Source: Trichomonas vaginalis G3
Taxonomy: Eukaryota; Parabasalia; Trichomonadida; Trichomonadidae
DNA length: 64,000 bases
Assembly: GCF_026262505.1 (NCBI RefSeq)
Contig: NC_067203.1
Span: 25,463,411-25,527,410, forward strand
Direction of reading: 5' to 3'
Both the position numbers and the translations under genes were made by a program. The stretch's first letter is position 1. Every line of letters begins with the position of its first letter. Shown in pieces: positions 10,347 through 20,031 of this stretch. The notes under the pieces were generated by a model, which ran no database searches, was not told the DNA's origin, and saw only the letters and a program-made list of their open reading frames with translations.

Positions 10347-10429
10347 AGGGAAAATTGAAACATATTACTCATAGGCCATTTATACTTATAGGACAATCAA
10401 GTGTTATTCATTAAAAAGTAAAAAAAAAG
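10347..10429 (+). repeat. 83-bp direct repeat, copy 2
   Basis: Perfect copy of 9899-9981. Sequences outside the repeat diverge at once on both sides. Confidence 0.9.
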
Positions 10430-10610
10430 CAAAATTCAGAAAATATCAAATATCAAGTATGATTCCTAATAATTTCTAGGTCGATGTATAGGAATTCGAA
10501 TGTCAAATTCTAAAGTATCGATATTAGATATTTCATTTTTGGATTCATTTGAAATTAAATTTTTTCATTTTTTCTTTTTTGATAAAAATAAATTTAAAGG
10601 CAATTTATAT

Positions 10611-10928
10611 TTAAAAGTCGAACATATCACCAACACCAAGTTGAACAACCTCTTCTTCCTTGGCTTCCTCCTTTGGAGCTTCGGCAGCAGCGGCAGCTGG
10701 AGCAGAACCAGCATGGGCTGGGGCGGCACCACCAACCTTGCCCATTTCATTCTTGCCTGTCTCGACGAGCTCTTCAACAGACTTTTCGTTCATCTTTGTG
10801 ATAACTTGTTCAAGTTGAGCAGCATCAACTTCAACACCGGCGGCCTCGAGGATCTTCTTGACCTGTTCTTGTGTTGGCTTAGCATTACCAGCAGCAACTG
10901 AAAGAAGATAAGCAGCAATGTACTTCAT
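10611..10928 (-). CDS. RPLP2: 60S acidic ribosomal protein P2
   Basis: A 105-residue stalk protein. The N-terminal dimerisation domain (about 1-65, MKYIAAYLLSVAAGN ... VKKILEAAGVEVD) is followed by an alanine-rich hinge (about 68-88) and an acidic tail that ends in GVGDMFDF, a slightly changed form of the usual SDDDMGFGLFD that recruits elongation factors. P2 pairs with P1 on the ribosomal stalk and stimulates eEF1A/eEF2 GTPase activity. Codons are C/G-ending as in eS12. The promoter is M3 plus M5 (10932-10952). The stop codon is in TAAA. It is convergent with eS12. Confidence 0.95.
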   Translation of the reverse strand: MKYIAAYLLSVAAGNAKPTQEQVKKILEAAGVEVDAAQLEQVITKMNEKSVEELVETGKNEMGKVGGAAPAHAGSAPAAAAAEAPKEEAKEEEVVQLGVGDMFDF

Positions 10929-10931
10929 TGC

Positions 10932-10952
10932 AAAAGGCCAGCCAAAACCGTC
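10932..10952 (-). promoter_or_regulatory. M3 plus M5 core promoter of P2
   Basis: On the minus strand GACGGTTT (10945-10952) fits M3 and CCTTTT (10932-10937) fits M5, three bases before the ATG. The 18-base core GGTTTTGG-N4-CCTTTT is shared, with identical spacing, with the eS12 promoter. Confidence 0.7.
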
Positions 10953-11203
10953 AAAGAAAAATAGATGATGGTTTTTAGACTAATATGAGTGGAATAATAA
11001 TGTACAACTCATATAAATCTTAATAATTTATAAATCCAACCGATATTTTTATAATTTTTTTAATCGATAAAAATAATTGAAAATCCTAAGTCTTTCAAAT
11101 AGACAGCAAGTTTTTATTAAATTAATAGAATTAAAATGTCAATGGCACGACTCTAAAATCCGAATTGAGATAATTTTTACTGTAAAAAAAACAATGAAAG
11201 ATA

Positions 11204-11848
11204 TTACCAACCATAAGTAAGAGATGTCATTTGAGTAGCTGTTAATCTAACACCAATTTCGGAATCAGTATATGATTGACATGCGATATAGAATGCAACA
11301 ATAATTCCGAAAATAAGTAAAACAACAATAGCAATCATAACAATGGAGAACACCAACATTCTGTGATCAATTTTCTTGATAAACGCATCTTTGCATTTAG
11401 TTTCGTCTTTCTGATGTCCTTCCTTGGCGGGGCAGGATATTGTATCGTTCTGACCACCACAACCACTGTAGGGGAATAAGAATTGGCATGGAAAAAGTTT
11501 TGGATCTTTTTCATAAGTATCATCAAAAATTTTCTTAAATTTCATCCTAAACATGTATAGAACTATAACAGTTGCAATGAGAAATAGCGCGTAAACAATA
11601 TACAAATAAGATGTTGCCATTTTAAGGCGTCTGACATTAAAACATGGAATGATAATGCATATAAGGAAGAACACAAGAGAAAATGCAAGTGCTATGCATG
11701 AAAATGTAATAATTTTTGGTTCGGATACTTTAATATTTGATTTTAACAGGAAATAAATAACATATCCAGTCATTGCGCTCACAACTCCAATTGACAGAAT
11801 TGTAATTAGTGCAAATGATGCTCCACTCAACATCTTTGTGCAACCCAT
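11204..11848 (-). CDS. Tetraspanin-like four-helix membrane protein
   Basis: A 214-residue protein with four predicted membrane helices at roughly 9-33, 46-69, 79-100 and 165-190. A larger extracellular loop between helices 3 and 4 has at least four cysteines, including SGCGGQN and two further Cys. This is the tetraspanin layout, in which the large loop is disulphide-bonded; the CCG signature appears here as CGG with a nearby Cys. Trichomonads have a tetraspanin family linked to surface vesicles and contact with host cells. A short cytosolic tail ends SLTYGW, which could be a tyrosine sorting motif. The promoter is a clear Inr (TCACTT, 11863-11868). Confidence 0.65.
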   Translation of the reverse strand: MGCTKMLSGASFALITILSIGVVSAMTGYVIYFLLKSNIKVSEPKIITFSCIALAFSLVFFLICIIIPCFNVRRLKMATSYLYIVYALFLIATVIVLYMFRMKFKKIFDDTYEKDPKLFPCQFLFPYSGCGGQNDTISCPAKEGHQKDETKCKDAFIKKIDHRMLVFSIVMIAIVVLLIFGIIVAFYIACQSYTDSEIGVRLTATQMTSLTYGW

Positions 11849-11862
11849 TTTTTCGGATAAAA

Positions 11863-11868
11863 AAGTGA
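11863..11868 (-). promoter_or_regulatory. Inr (TCACTT) of the tetraspanin-like gene
   Basis: Perfect initiator, about 15 nt upstream of the ATG at 11848 on the minus strand. Confidence 0.65.
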
Positions 11869-12052
11869 CATTTATATTTTTATCCGATTTTTCCTCAATT
11901 CAATCTCCTTCAAGACAACACACCTACACCCACTTTTTGCCTTTTGAATCTACAATAAATCAACACCCTATACTTATATTTTTAATGCTTAATTTCCCAA
12001 AGATATCTTTGAAATAAATAAAAAATGATAACATTTTTGTGTACGTTTATTA

Positions 12053-15000
12053 ATGGATGACTCATATTCTACAGAATCTGAGTCATTATTTGAGGATATA
12101 CCTTTTACTAAGAGGAGTCAAAATCCTTTTGCAGATGAAAGCGAAGATTTAGGGTTGCAAAAAAATCAAATTACAAAATTGCCTCAAGAAAATAAAATTC
12201 AAGACAAAAAATCACAAAATCAGAATAACGATGCATCATACGAATATGAATATGAAATTTACGAGGAGGAAGATGAACCTTCGATTGAAGATATTCCAAA
12301 AAATAATCAAAACGATTCAAATACTACAAAAAATGCGAATAAGGATGAAAAAATAAAAACTGATATTACAGAAAATTCTCAAAGCAAATTAAATCTTGCT
12401 AATAGATCTGAAAATTCAAAAAATCTTGATACAGGAAGTAACTTACAAACAAATATTGTTAAGACACAAGATAAATCATCTACTGGTGTCGATATTTCTG
12501 ATAGTGGAACTAATGCAAATTTAAAGGTAAATAACAAGCCATCAGGGCGAAAATTACTTCATTATAGTAGTTCTTCAGATAATGAAAACGATTCTAAATT
12601 AGCTGCAAAAAAGAAACTAAGCGATCTTGATTTTCCAAAGCCCAGCTCACCAAAGACTGAGAGTGATGACAGTGAATCAGATTTACATGAAGTTTCACAT
12701 AAAAACATACTAAATTCTAATGATGAACGCAAAGAAACAAAAAGAATACTACGTCATAAAAGCACATCTGAAAGTGAAGAAGACTTATCGCTTAATTTGA
12801 AATCAAATCAAAATGAAGCATCTAACAAAAATAATAATGCGTCCAAAAGAATACTACGTCATGAAAGCACATCTGAAAGTGAAGAAGACTTAGGGCTTAA
12901 TTTGAAATCAAATCAAAATGAAACATCTAACAAAAATAATAATGCGTCCAAAAGAATACTACGTCATGAAAGCACATCTGAAAGTGAAGAAGACTTAAAG
13001 TTAAATATCAAATCAAATGATAATAAAGCAAAAGATAATGATCAAAATGCATCTAAAAGAATTCTTCGGCATGAAAGTACTTCTGAAAGCGAAGATTTAT
13101 CAATTGATACAGAACCAAATGAAAACCAAACATCTAATAAAGATGTAGATACAGTAAAGCGAATTGTATCTCAGGAAAATGCATCAGAAAACGTAGGAAC
13201 TGAATCAGAAATAAAATTACATAAAAATATTCAAAACCAAAATGAACAAAAAGAAACAAAGCAAATAATTCATCATGAGAGTACTTCTGAAAGTGATGAA
13301 GATTTATCACTTGATCTCAAATCAAACAAAAGTAAAACAACTGAAAATAATGATATTACATCAAAGCAAGCTCTACATCAAGAAACTACTTCAGAAAGTG
13401 AAGATGATTTATCACTTGATATTGATTTGAAAGATAATAAATTCCATCAGCAAAATAAAAGTATAAATAAAGAAAATGAAATTGAAAATAAATCTCAATC
13501 AATAAAGAAAGAAGATGATGTAAATCAGGCTGAAATTTCTTCAAAACAGTTAACAAGCATAAACATTGGAGTCAAAACAAATGAAGAAGAAACATCTATG
13601 GAAGAAACAGAATATGAATATGTAATTGAATATTCAGAACCATCAATCAATCCAATCAATGCTGATCATAAACTTGAAGAAAGTAATAATAAAGAGGCGA
13701 TTACACAAGTACCTAATACTGTTGCATCGAAAGATCAAATCCAAACTTCACCTGGCAGTGATATCAAAGAAAAAAGTATGCTTTCAATGAATCAAAATCG
13801 ATTAGAAACATCTGAAAAAAGTAAAAACAATAACGATATTTCTGTTGCTAATAAAGGAATCAATAATCTTCAAACAAATAATGATGACAAAGATGAATCT
13901 TCAGAATTAGAAGATGAAGCAATTGATGAAAACCTGGAAAATATCATTATGACTAAAAAGAATATACAGCTTTTATCAAGTAATACTAAATCTGAAATTT
14001 CTACTGATAATAAAGATCAAGATCAACATTTAAGTGCTTCAAGTGATAGTGAAGAAATTGATGAAAATCTTGCAAATATTATTATGACCAAAAAGAATAT
14101 TCAGCCTATATCGCTAAACTCTAAATCAGAAAATCCAGAAAATATAAAAACTTCGACTCAAGATTCAACAGATACAAGCAGCGAAGAAGAAATTGATGAT
14201 AATCTTGCAAATATCATAATGACAAAAAGAAATGTACAGCCTCCTGCAGTAAAGCTTCATGCTGAAAATTCGGGAAATCTAAAAACAACAACTCACAACC
14301 AAACTAGTACAAGTGAAAATGAAGAAATTGATGATAATCTTGCAAGCATTATAATGACGAAAAGAAATATTGATACGGTTTCGATAAAGTCAAAAACAGA
14401 AATTCACGAAGAAATGAAAGCAGCATCTCAAGATTCAGAAAATGCAAATGGCGAAGACATTGATGATCATCTCGCAAACGTCATAATGACAAAAAGAAAT
14501 ATCCAGCCTCCTATTGTAAAACTCCAAAAAGAAAATATTAAAGAGACAACTCAAAAGCCAATTATTACAAGTGAAAATGAAGAAATTGATGAGAATCTTG
14601 CAAACATCATTATGACTAAAAAGAATATTCAACCAATATCAGTTAGTAATAAACTTGAAAATACTGAAAGAATAACCACATCCACAGACAAAGCTAGCAA
14701 AAATGAAGAAATGGAGAGTTTCTCATATAAACAGAAAGTCCAAATAAATGAACCTCATAGAGTTTTGCACGTAAGTTTTAATGATGATGCAAATTATACT
14801 CCAAGTGAAGGAAAGTATATTTCTGATAAAGAAAATTCAATTGAAGACGACAGAGCAGATGTAATAGAAGGACTGAAAACAATAATTATTGAGAAATCAG
14901 CAATTATTACAGAACAGAATATCAAAATTGAAGAATTGAAGAAATCTCTCATGGAAGCTACATCAAAGCTAGAATCAGAAAAATATTTGTACGAGCAAGA

Positions 15001-15514
15001 AAAAGAAAGAAGATCTTCTATTATTAAAGAGCAGAAAAGACTTTCAAAACAATTACAAAATTTAGATGCAGAACGAAGTAAAGTTCAAGAAGGAATAGAC
15101 GAAATAGACAAAGGAAGTGAGAAATTAAAGGCACAGATCTTAGAATTAAAAACAAGTATCATGAATAACAAAAATGAAGTCAAAAAATGCTCAAAATCGA
15201 GGAAAACTTCATTAAAAACAGAAAGTCAATGCCAAACAAACGTTAAAAAGCTCCAAAACGAGCGCTCAAAACTAATTCAAATTAAAAATGATCTTATGTC
15301 GAGAATTGAACGCATAAAACCAATACAAATTAACATGTCTGAGTGCCACTACAAAATTGATACTCATGTTTCAATTAGAAAATACAATGCTGAAACAATC
15401 CAAATGTTGAAGGAAAAAATCTCAAATCTTAGTAACGAATGTGATGAATTGCAAGGGAGAATTCAGCATCAGCAGGAGATAAATGATACAATTCGACAAT
15501 TTCTGAAAAATTAA
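12053..15514 (+). CDS. Large acidic repeat protein with C-terminal coiled coil
   Basis: 1,153 residues, rich in S, E, D, N and K, with no signal peptide or membrane helix. Three regions are seen. Residues about 230-460 carry a 33-35-residue repeat (core KRILRHESTSESEEDL) in about five good copies plus two decayed ones. Residues about 620-865 carry six copies, about 45 residues apart, of EEIDENLANIIMTKKNIQP. Residues about 945-1150 form a long heptad-type coiled coil. Two adjacent copies of the first repeat are nearly identical at the DNA level, so the array is still changing by duplication. The SES-rich blocks look like casein-kinase-2 targets. The architecture suggests a cytoskeletal or nuclear scaffold; I cannot name a family. 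The nearby sequence ACATTTT may serve as a weak initiator. Confidence 0.8.
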   Translation: MDDSYSTESESLFEDIPFTKRSQNPFADESEDLGLQKNQITKLPQENKIQDKKSQNQNNDASYEYEYEIYEEEDEPSIEDIPKNNQNDSNTTKNANKDEKIKTDITENSQSKLNLANRSENSKNLDTGSNLQTNIVKTQDKSSTGVDISDSGTNANLKVNNKPSGRKLLHYSSSSDNENDSKLAAKKKLSDLDFPKPSSPKTESDDSESDLHEVSHKNILNSNDERKETKRILRHKSTSESEEDLSLNLKSNQNEASNKNNNASKRILRHESTSESEEDLGLNLKSNQNETSNKNNNASKRILRHESTSESEEDLKLNIKSNDNKAKDNDQNASKRILRHESTSESEDLSIDTEPNENQTSNKDVDTVKRIVSQENASENVGTESEIKLHKNIQNQNEQKETKQIIHHESTSESDEDLSLDLKSNKSKTTENNDITSKQALHQETTSESEDDLSLDIDLKDNKFHQQNKSINKENEIENKSQSIKKEDDVNQAEISSKQLTSINIGVKTNEEETSMEETEYEYVIEYSEPSINPINADHKLEESNNKEAITQVPNTVASKDQIQTSPGSDIKEKSMLSMNQNRLETSEKSKNNNDISVANKGINNLQTNNDDKDESSELEDEAIDENLENIIMTKKNIQLLSSNTKSEISTDNKDQDQHLSASSDSEEIDENLANIIMTKKNIQPISLNSKSENPENIKTSTQDSTDTSSEEEIDDNLANIIMTKRNVQPPAVKLHAENSGNLKTTTHNQTSTSENEEIDDNLASIIMTKRNIDTVSIKSKTEIHEEMKAASQDSENANGEDIDDHLANVIMTKRNIQPPIVKLQKENIKETTQKPIITSENEEIDENLANIIMTKKNIQPISVSNKLENTERITTSTDKASKNEEMESFSYKQKVQINEPHRVLHVSFNDDANYTPSEGKYISDKENSIEDDRADVIEGLKTIIIEKSAIITEQNIKIEELKKSLMEATSKLESEKYLYEQEKERRSSIIKEQKRLSKQLQNLDAERSKVQEGIDEIDKGSEKLKAQILELKTSIMNNKNEVKKCSKSRKTSLKTESQCQTNVKKLQNERSKLIQIKNDLMSRIERIKPIQINMSECHYKIDTHVSIRKYNAETIQMLKEKISNLSNECDELQGRIQHQQEINDTIRQFLKN

Positions 15515-16154
15515 TTTCTCCGTTATGTATTTCACGCATAATGGTGATTTAATGATTACCAATATGTTTTCAATGCTATTATTATGAAAAACAAATGAGA
15601 AATAGATTATTTCGGATGAACTCAAATTTTTTCTGAGGAAGTTCGCATTTGCTATTCCGCAAAAAGTACGTATTCATTTGGGTGAATTCTTATAGCGTTC
15701 TTGCATGTGAATCATAGAATTATGAAATTATTGTTTGGCGGGGAATCGGAAGGTTATTTGCTGCCACTAGATCTTGATTCGCTTTCAAATAGGGACATTG
15801 AACGAGTATATAGTAATGTAACTTTAAAATTGAAGCTATTTGTTTGCATAAATTATTGTTATTTATAAAAAGTGATGATTATTTGATTATTTCCTGCAAA
15901 TATATTTTTGAATCTTATAGATAGATCTATTATTCTCTGATTGGCCGCATTATATCAATAGAATTTTGAATTCCATGAGAATTTGCTTATTTTACGGAAT
16001 TTGCCAATTTCCAAATAAATAGCAACTACTACGCATAGTTAATTAATTCGCATACCTAAGTGAGATGACAAATATGTGGAATCGAAAACGATAATTTTAT
16101 ATTCAATTTCGCTGATTGGCAAAACGGCCGAACAAACTGGCCGCATTTTTTATT
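15515..16154. other. Intergenic region
   Basis: AT-rich spacer between the coiled-coil gene and calnexin. Nothing beyond the calnexin promoter is supportable. GCATTTT just before the calnexin ATG may be a variant initiator. Confidence 0.5.
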
Positions 16155-17828
16155 ATGTTTCTTAATTTGTTCTTACATGGCGCTCGCGCTGCCGAGGACA
16201 ATATCCCAACACATCCAGAGGGAGGCTATGTCTACTTCCTCTCTGCAAACGATCCAGACTGGCAGGATAAGTTCATCATTTCCAAACTTTCCAACATCAC
16301 AGGCGAGTGGGCTGTTGAAGATGCAGTTGCTCCACAAGCTGTTCCAGGCGAGAAGCTCTTCAAGATGAAGGCTGCTTCCAAGTACTACGGTGCTTCTATC
16401 CCACTTGAATCCCCACTTAAGCTCAAGGACGAAACACTTGTTATCCAATACGAAGTTCGTCTTGAGGAAGAACTTAACTGCGGTGGTGCCTACGTTAAGC
16501 TCTTCTCTAACGAGAACTACAACCAAGACCAAGTTTCAAATGAGACAAAGTATTCTATCATGTTCGGTCCAGATAAATGCGGCAGCACAAACAAGGTCCA
16601 CTTCATCTTCCGCCACAAGAATCCAAAGACAGGCGTTATCCAAGAGAAGCATATGACTGATGCTCCATCTATCAAGACAGACAAGAACAACCACCTTTAC
16701 ACCCTCATTGTCCGCCCAGACAACACATTCGAAATCCTTATCGATGCCGAATCCGTCAAGCAGGGCAACCTTCTTACAGATTTCGATCCATCTGTTAACA
16801 CACCAAAGATGATCGATGATCCAACAGACAAGAAGCCAGCTGATTGGGTTGATGAGGCCAAGATCCCAGACCCAGCTGCCAAGAAGCCAGAAGATTGGGA
16901 CGAAGATGCTCCAGAATACATCCCAGACCCAGAGAAGGCTACAGCTCCAGAGGGCTGGCTTTTCGATGAACCAAAGTTCGTTCCAGATCCAGATGCTAAG
17001 AAGCCAGAGGATTGGGATGAAGATATCCACGGCGAATGGGAAGCTCCAACAATTGCTAATCCAAAGTGCGCTGCTGCTCCAGGCTGCGGTGAATACGAAG
17101 CTCCACTCATCAAGAACTCCGCTTACAAGGGCAAGTGGCATGCTCCTCTTATTGACAACCCAGCTTACAAGGGTGTTTGGAAGCCACGCCAGATCGACAA
17201 CCCAGACTACTTCGAGGATAACCACCCACACAACTTCATGGAAATCACAGCTGTCGGCTTCGATCTTTGGGAAGTCAACAAGATGCTCGGTTTCACAAAC
17301 ATCTACGTCGGCAAGGATGAGGCTGCTGTCATGAAGTGGAACGAAGACCACTTCAAGCCAAAGCACGTCAAGCAGGAGGCTGAACAGAAGAAGCTCGAAC
17401 CAAAGCCAGCTGAACCAGCCGGTGAAGGATTCGCTCAGAAGCTCTCCAACTACGTCCAGTCATTCGTTGATGCCTACATGAACCTCTACAACCAGAACAA
17501 GGTTGTCGTCATTGGCTGCACAGCTGCTATCGTTCTCATCCCAATCATCCTCATCGTTGTCGTCTGCGCTAAGTCCGGCAAAGAGGAAGTAGAGGCTCCA
17601 GTAGAGAAGGCTGCCGAGAAGAAGGAAGAGAAGTCCTCCGAAGAAGCATCAAAGGAAGAGGAAGAAAAGAAGGAAGAAGAAGAGAAGAAGGAGGAAGAGA
17701 AGAAGGAGGAAGAGAAGAAGGAAGAAGAGGAGAAGGAAGAAGAAGAAAAGAAAGAGGAAGAGAAGCCAGTCGAAAAGAAGGAAGCCGCTAAAAAGCGTAC
17801 TTCAAAGCATCAGGCTGATAACTTCTAA
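16155..17828 (+). CDS. CNX: Calnexin, ER lectin chaperone
   Basis: The start is taken at the ATG at 16155 (MFLNLFLHGARA), a short signal peptide; the open frame upstream has only a TTG. The 557-residue protein has a calreticulin-type lectin domain (about 15-215), a proline-rich P-domain (about 219-356) with three KKPEDWDE-type motifs and then three GxWxAPxIxNPxYKG-type motifs, a return to the lectin fold, a membrane helix (about 450-472, VVVIGCTAAIVLIPIILIV) and a long Glu/Lys cytosolic tail. Calnexin binds monoglucosylated glycoproteins and recruits folding enzymes through the P-domain tip. The membrane helix separates it from calreticulin. The codon bias is that of a highly expressed gene. 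Confidence 0.96.
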   Translation: MFLNLFLHGARAAEDNIPTHPEGGYVYFLSANDPDWQDKFIISKLSNITGEWAVEDAVAPQAVPGEKLFKMKAASKYYGASIPLESPLKLKDETLVIQYEVRLEEELNCGGAYVKLFSNENYNQDQVSNETKYSIMFGPDKCGSTNKVHFIFRHKNPKTGVIQEKHMTDAPSIKTDKNNHLYTLIVRPDNTFEILIDAESVKQGNLLTDFDPSVNTPKMIDDPTDKKPADWVDEAKIPDPAAKKPEDWDEDAPEYIPDPEKATAPEGWLFDEPKFVPDPDAKKPEDWDEDIHGEWEAPTIANPKCAAAPGCGEYEAPLIKNSAYKGKWHAPLIDNPAYKGVWKPRQIDNPDYFEDNHPHNFMEITAVGFDLWEVNKMLGFTNIYVGKDEAAVMKWNEDHFKPKHVKQEAEQKKLEPKPAEPAGEGFAQKLSNYVQSFVDAYMNLYNQNKVVVIGCTAAIVLIPIILIVVVCAKSGKEEVEAPVEKAAEKKEEKSSEEASKEEEEKKEEEEKKEEEKKEEEKKEEEEKEEEEKKEEEKPVEKKEAAKKRTSKHQADNF

Positions 17829-18280
17829 GTTTTTTTTTTTTAAGTAATTTTTAAACATACATACACACACACATACCTTTTAATTTTAAGTAAAAAAAAA
17901 CAAAAAAACAGTTATATTTAGAATTATCTCTCTTTTTTTCTAAGCAAAATGATATGAATATTTATCTTGTACACATTGATTATAATCATACCCTACAAAT
18001 ACTTGTTTCAATTCGTGGTTCTAACTTTTTTTTGAATGATGTAAACTTTTGAATCATCGTCTATACATTTTGCCATTTTTAATCTTATTTTACAATTTTA
18101 TTTTGGAATGGATAATGATTATTTATTAGGGCTAACGAACACATATTCTTATAAATGTTCAATTCACCTGACGTTTAAATTTTCTATTCAATTTTTGAAC
18201 TGTAGAAATAAATTGAAAAACGATTTTAATAATCTATTAGTATTTATTAACAAACAAGAAACAAATATATAACAACTAGA
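17829..18280. other. Intergenic region
   Basis: Convergent spacer between calnexin and a Myb gene, with T- and A-rich tracts and a short ACAC stretch at about 17855. A TAAA lies shortly after the calnexin stop. Nothing else is supported. Confidence 0.5.
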
Positions 18281-18808
18281 TTATATTTCAAATATCGATT
18301 GCTCAAAATCGATAAGGGAATCTAAGTCCTCAAAATCAATGGAGATACCTGTTTCCACTGGTTCTTGGTTAACAGGACTAGATACAGCGCTAGTTTCTGA
18401 AGGAACATTTTCCTGAATAACTTTCTTAGGATAAATATTCTTTGAGTGTCTTGGTCTTTTGATAATATGATAGTTGAATCTGTTCTTGAGCATGTTATCT
18501 GATCTTCCCTGGAAGTGCTTGGCAAGCTCAGCCCACTTTGGACCATAAGTGTTGTAGAGCTGAATGAGGAGATTATCCTCTTCAGGGGTCCATGGATCCT
18601 TTCTAATGGATGGATTTAAGTATGTTCGATATCTCTCACGGCATTGCTTCTCGGTTCTGCCTTGGAGCATGCCAGCGATTTCTCTCCAATTTTGTCCATA
18701 TTTATTCACATAGTTAAGGATGAGATCATCTTCTTCCTTGGTGAAGATCCTTTTCTTACGCTTCTGTTGATTCATAACTTCGAAATACATGTAATTAGGA
18801 TAAAACAT
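18281..18808 (-). CDS. R2R3 Myb DNA-binding protein
   Basis: A 175-residue protein with two Myb repeats. R2 (about 20-64) has the helix-turn-helix NWREIAGMLQGRTEKQCRERY; R3 (about 70-114) has WTPEEDNLLIQLY and KWAELAKHFQGRSDNMLKNRF. The tryptophan cage is partly replaced by F or Y, as is common in protist Myb proteins. The acidic C-terminal tail (DFEDLDSLIDFEQ) could be an activation region. Small R2R3 Myb proteins regulate adhesin and iron-responsive genes in Trichomonas, and a Myb-like protein binds the M3 element. The first ATG is used; an internal Met (MNQQKRKK) just before the basic stretch is an alternative. The upstream 11-mer CATTCAATTGA recurs before the second Myb gene. Confidence 0.88.
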   Translation of the reverse strand: MFYPNYMYFEVMNQQKRKKRIFTKEEDDLILNYVNKYGQNWREIAGMLQGRTEKQCRERYRTYLNPSIRKDPWTPEEDNLLIQLYNTYGPKWAELAKHFQGRSDNMLKNRFNYHIIKRPRHSKNIYPKKVIQENVPSETSAVSSPVNQEPVETGISIDFEDLDSLIDFEQSIFEI

Positions 18809-19237
18809 TTATAGTAATAAAATTGAAAGTCATTCAATTGATTGACAAAAAAAATTGAATGGCAGAATTCACATAATTGAGAACCCGGTGACATGTTAGG
18901 GCGGAAATAAACTTCTCAAATTTAACAAACGATGCCAACACGATAGAGCTTTCTTTCAATTTCATTGCTTCAAATACTATCTTTAGCCGAATTTCTCTCT
19001 ATTAAAGCGTCCTATGGCAGTCCACAAATAATTTAACTATTGATGTAGACTTTGGCAGATACCTTAATGTTTCTTTCAAAGATGTCGTCATCGATAACAA
19101 AGAACAAATATATATCAAACAAAATCCGAGATTTAGTGAGTCCTATACCTTTTAATAAATATTTTAGTGCTTGTATTATTATCCCCTTTTCAGATTTTTT
19201 TCACATGAATATTTTTTTGTTAAATAAATAGTTTAAA
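18809..19237. other. Intergenic region
   Basis: AT-rich spacer between the Myb gene and the nested element island. No gene is seen. Confidence 0.5.
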
Positions 19238-20022
19238 TAAGGGTTTCGTTTTGCGAAAAAAACGTACAATACGCAATTTCGCTAAAAAACATTTAGCTAG
19301 CAATTTCGACCTTTGACTCCACTCAAGACGTCACTTTTTTAATTTTGCGGTATCATATTTTTGGAAAATCTTTATGAATATTATATAAAAAGTCTCTTTA
19401 ATATCTATATTTCATATTTTTATCGATTTTTAAAGTTTTTGCGAAAAGTATTCAATTATTTTTGCTATTTGGTCGGGTAAATGTCAGATTTGCGACATTT
19501 TCTGATATGATATTCAGATTCTACGTTGATAATAATGCTTATAGAACCCTCTTGCTATTGTGTCAAAATTGCGAAACCGATAGCAAAAATATCTCGCAAT
19601 ATCAAAATTGAGATATTGAGTGAATTATGCATTATAGAGATTAAAAATCTGATTTGTGAAAACATCTCATCAGTTTCTAGCTAATTCAAAAATCTTTACT
19701 ATCTTATTCGATTAAAATGAAAAGGGAATAGTTTCATTATGCTTTAAATGACAGCCTTATAATATAATCATAGTTTTCGCTCAATATGCAGCATTTTTTT
19801 TTCGAAATCTATGGTCAATGTCCTAAATACTGATTGCTTTGCATTCATATCTCTTACATTTTCTATACACACATCACTATTCATTGCTATTCCTATCTTT
19901 TTCATTTTTGTTTGTTTCTCATAATTTCTCAAAAAACACGATAACTTGATATTTGTAAATATCATACTTTATAACGTAAATAAGAACTTGACCTATTAAG
20001 AAAAGCAGTAATGAAAAGAAAA

Positions 20023-20031
20023 TCTGAAATT
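20023..20031 (+). repeat. MULE target-site duplication, left copy
   Basis: TCTGAAATT directly abuts the left MULE terminus and is repeated exactly at 29973-29981. Nine base pairs is the hallmark length for Mutator-like insertions. Confidence 0.9.

Larger units (their letters stand above)
9666..10610. other. Intergenic with an 83-bp duplication
   Basis: Between convergent eS12 and P2. An 83-bp direct repeat (9899-9981 and 10347-10429) brackets a less AT-rich segment with a tRNA-like T-loop. Open frames here have no coding support. Confidence 0.6.

Noticed and set aside
16116-16154. Upstream TTG extension of calnexin
   Set aside because: The ATG at 16155 gives a clean signal peptide; the TTG extension would bury it.
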